Assembly: GCA_014379705.1 (NCBI GenBank)
Contig: JACMLI010000488.1
Coordinates: 1-13,446, forward strand
Direction: 5' to 3'
Origin: Gemmatimonadaceae bacterium
GTDB taxonomy: Bacteria; Gemmatimonadota; Gemmatimonadetes; Gemmatimonadales; Gemmatimonadaceae
DNA length: 13,446 nt
Shown: positions 12,835-13,446 of the stretch, piece after piece
Layout: each line of letters opens with the position of its first letter
Numbering within the stretch: the stretch's first letter is position 1
Made by a program: the position numbers and the translations under genes
The notes under the pieces: model-generated
What the model saw: the letters and a program-made list of their open reading frames with translations, nothing else
Database searches by the model: none
Told to the model about the DNA's origin: nothing

Positions 12835-13167
12835 ATGCTGGCCTCGAATGTCACGATGTGTCAGGTGCTGGACGGTCACCACATCGATGAAACGCTTGGC
12901 GTCGTGCGTGGCATCGTCGTGCGGTCGCGCTCGGTCTTCGGGACGATCGGTGCGGCGTTTCAGACGCTTGCAGGCGGTAACATCACGCTGCTCACGGAGT
13001 TGTGCGAGCGCACGCGTTCGGACGCGTTCGCGCAGATGATCTCGCACGCGGAGGAACTCGGGGCAAACGCAGTGGTTTGCGTGCGCTACGACGCCACGGA
13101 GGTGATGCAGGGGGTCAGCGAGGTGTTGTGCTACGGCACGGCCGTTCGCGTGACCCGGAATACGTGA
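12835..13167 (+). CDS. UPF0145 / YbjQ-family small protein
   Basis: 110 residues matching the UPF0145 (YbjQ) family, small proteins that assemble into ring-like oligomers and are sometimes labelled heavy-metal-binding; function is not established. Signatures are LGVVRGIVVRSRSVFGTIGAAFQTLAGG near 21-48, the helix DAFAQMISHAEELGANAVVCVRYD and the terminal SEVLCYGTAVRV. ATG 12835 is very well supported: TGGAGG at 12825-12830 with 4 bases spacing. The 33-bp gap to the arginase-family gene suggests co-transcription, with its own strong ribosome binding site. No signal peptide. Confidence 0.9.
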   Translation: MLASNVTMCQVLDGHHIDETLGVVRGIVVRSRSVFGTIGAAFQTLAGGNITLLTELCERTRSDAFAQMISHAEELGANAVVCVRYDATEVMQGVSEVLCYGTAVRVTRNT

Positions 13168-13192
13168 TGCCAGCCCGGTGATGACGTCGGTA

Positions 13193-13212
13193 CCGGCGGC
13201 TCTGGTCGCCGG
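13193..13212. terminator. GC-rich hairpin after the YbjQ-type gene, possible terminator
   Basis: CCGGCG (13193-13198) and CGCCGG (13207-13212) form a perfect 6-bp stem with an 8-nt loop, 25 bases past the stop at 13167. There is no U-tract. The remainder of the gap to 13324 shows only a weak -10-like TAGATT (13271-13276) without a matching -35. Confidence 0.3.
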
Positions 13213-13324
13213 CGGGTGTGGCGCGCGCGCACGCATGGTGGCGGTCCTCGCGACGCGGGCGTCACGCGGATAGATTCGCAGTCCGCCTGAAGCGCCACGC
13301 CCGTCCTGCACGCCATCGTTAGGC

Positions 13325-13446
13325 ATGCCGCCACGCACCTCCACCAGCACCCGCAAGCCCGGGGCGCGCCTCGGCGCCGCCCGATTCCTCGACGCGGCAC
13401 GGCGCTGGGACGCGGACGTGGTCACCGAAGCCCTGCGCGTGCATCC
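13325..13446 (+). CDS. Start of a gene running off the window, possibly ankyrin-repeat protein
   Basis: An open frame from ATG 13325 continues through the window end (40 codons). The N-terminus is basic and Thr/Ser-rich (MPPRTSTSTRKPGARLGAA), followed by RFLDAARRWDADVVTEALRVH. This resembles the first helix pair of ankyrin-repeat proteins (compare the general AARxGDxxxVxxLL pattern). Too little is visible to be sure. An in-frame stop at 13271 and no start codon between it and 13325 make this ATG the likely start. The octamer CGTTAGGC (13317-13324) abuts the ATG; no Shine-Dalgarno is seen. Confidence 0.5.
   Translation, partial: MPPRTSTSTRKPGARLGAARFLDAARRWDADVVTEALRVH

Overview
The window is GC-rich (roughly two thirds G+C by eye) bacterial chromosome, densely packed with ordinary-looking genes and no rRNA, tRNA, integrase, transposase or CRISPR array that I can see. 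Gene content (a Gram-negative-style monofunctional transglycosylase, lipoproteins, MacB-type permeases, an EAL-HDOD protein, a ChrR-like cupin, DUF4342 and YbjQ-type small proteins) and style suggest Gemmatimonadota. That assignment is inference, not proof.

Layout. 1-652 (-) is a 3'-truncated peptidoglycan transglycosylase (mtgA) with a GTG start. It diverges from 754-1977 (+), a secreted DUF1343/NamZ-type (GH171) muramidase. The 101-bp gap between them holds a near-consensus sigma70 promoter whose predicted start site falls on the ATG, and a 12-bp perfect palindrome like a LacI-family operator. 2145-4640 (+) are two adjacent MacB/FtsX-type ABC permeases without an ATPase. 4722-5966 (-) is a degenerate EAL-HDOD signalling protein. 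6164-7858 (+) is an M3 oligoendopeptidase F-like zinc peptidase. 8003-8254 (-) is a DUF4342 protein. 8435-9317 (+) is an overlapping pair of uncharacterised genes.

9475-11795 (+) looks like an operon: a DUF411 metal-binding periplasmic protein, two short lipoproteins and a two-domain ChrR-like cupin. 11962-12801 (+) is an arginase/agmatinase-family enzyme, followed closely by 12835-13167 (+), a UPF0145/YbjQ protein with a strong Shine-Dalgarno. A last gene starts at 13325 and runs off the end; it may be an ankyrin-repeat protein.

Two sequence-level signals are not explained by the genes. First, the octamer CGTTAGGC (either strand) occurs eight times. Every in-frame TTA leucine codon I could find in the called genes (six) lies inside it, always as xCG-TTA-GGC. 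Second, three intergenic gaps carry arms of short 7-9 bp tandem repeats in inverted orientation. Each begins within a few bases of the stop codon of the preceding + gene, and two of the three lie between convergent genes, so these look like a family of structured 3' elements built from different repeat units.
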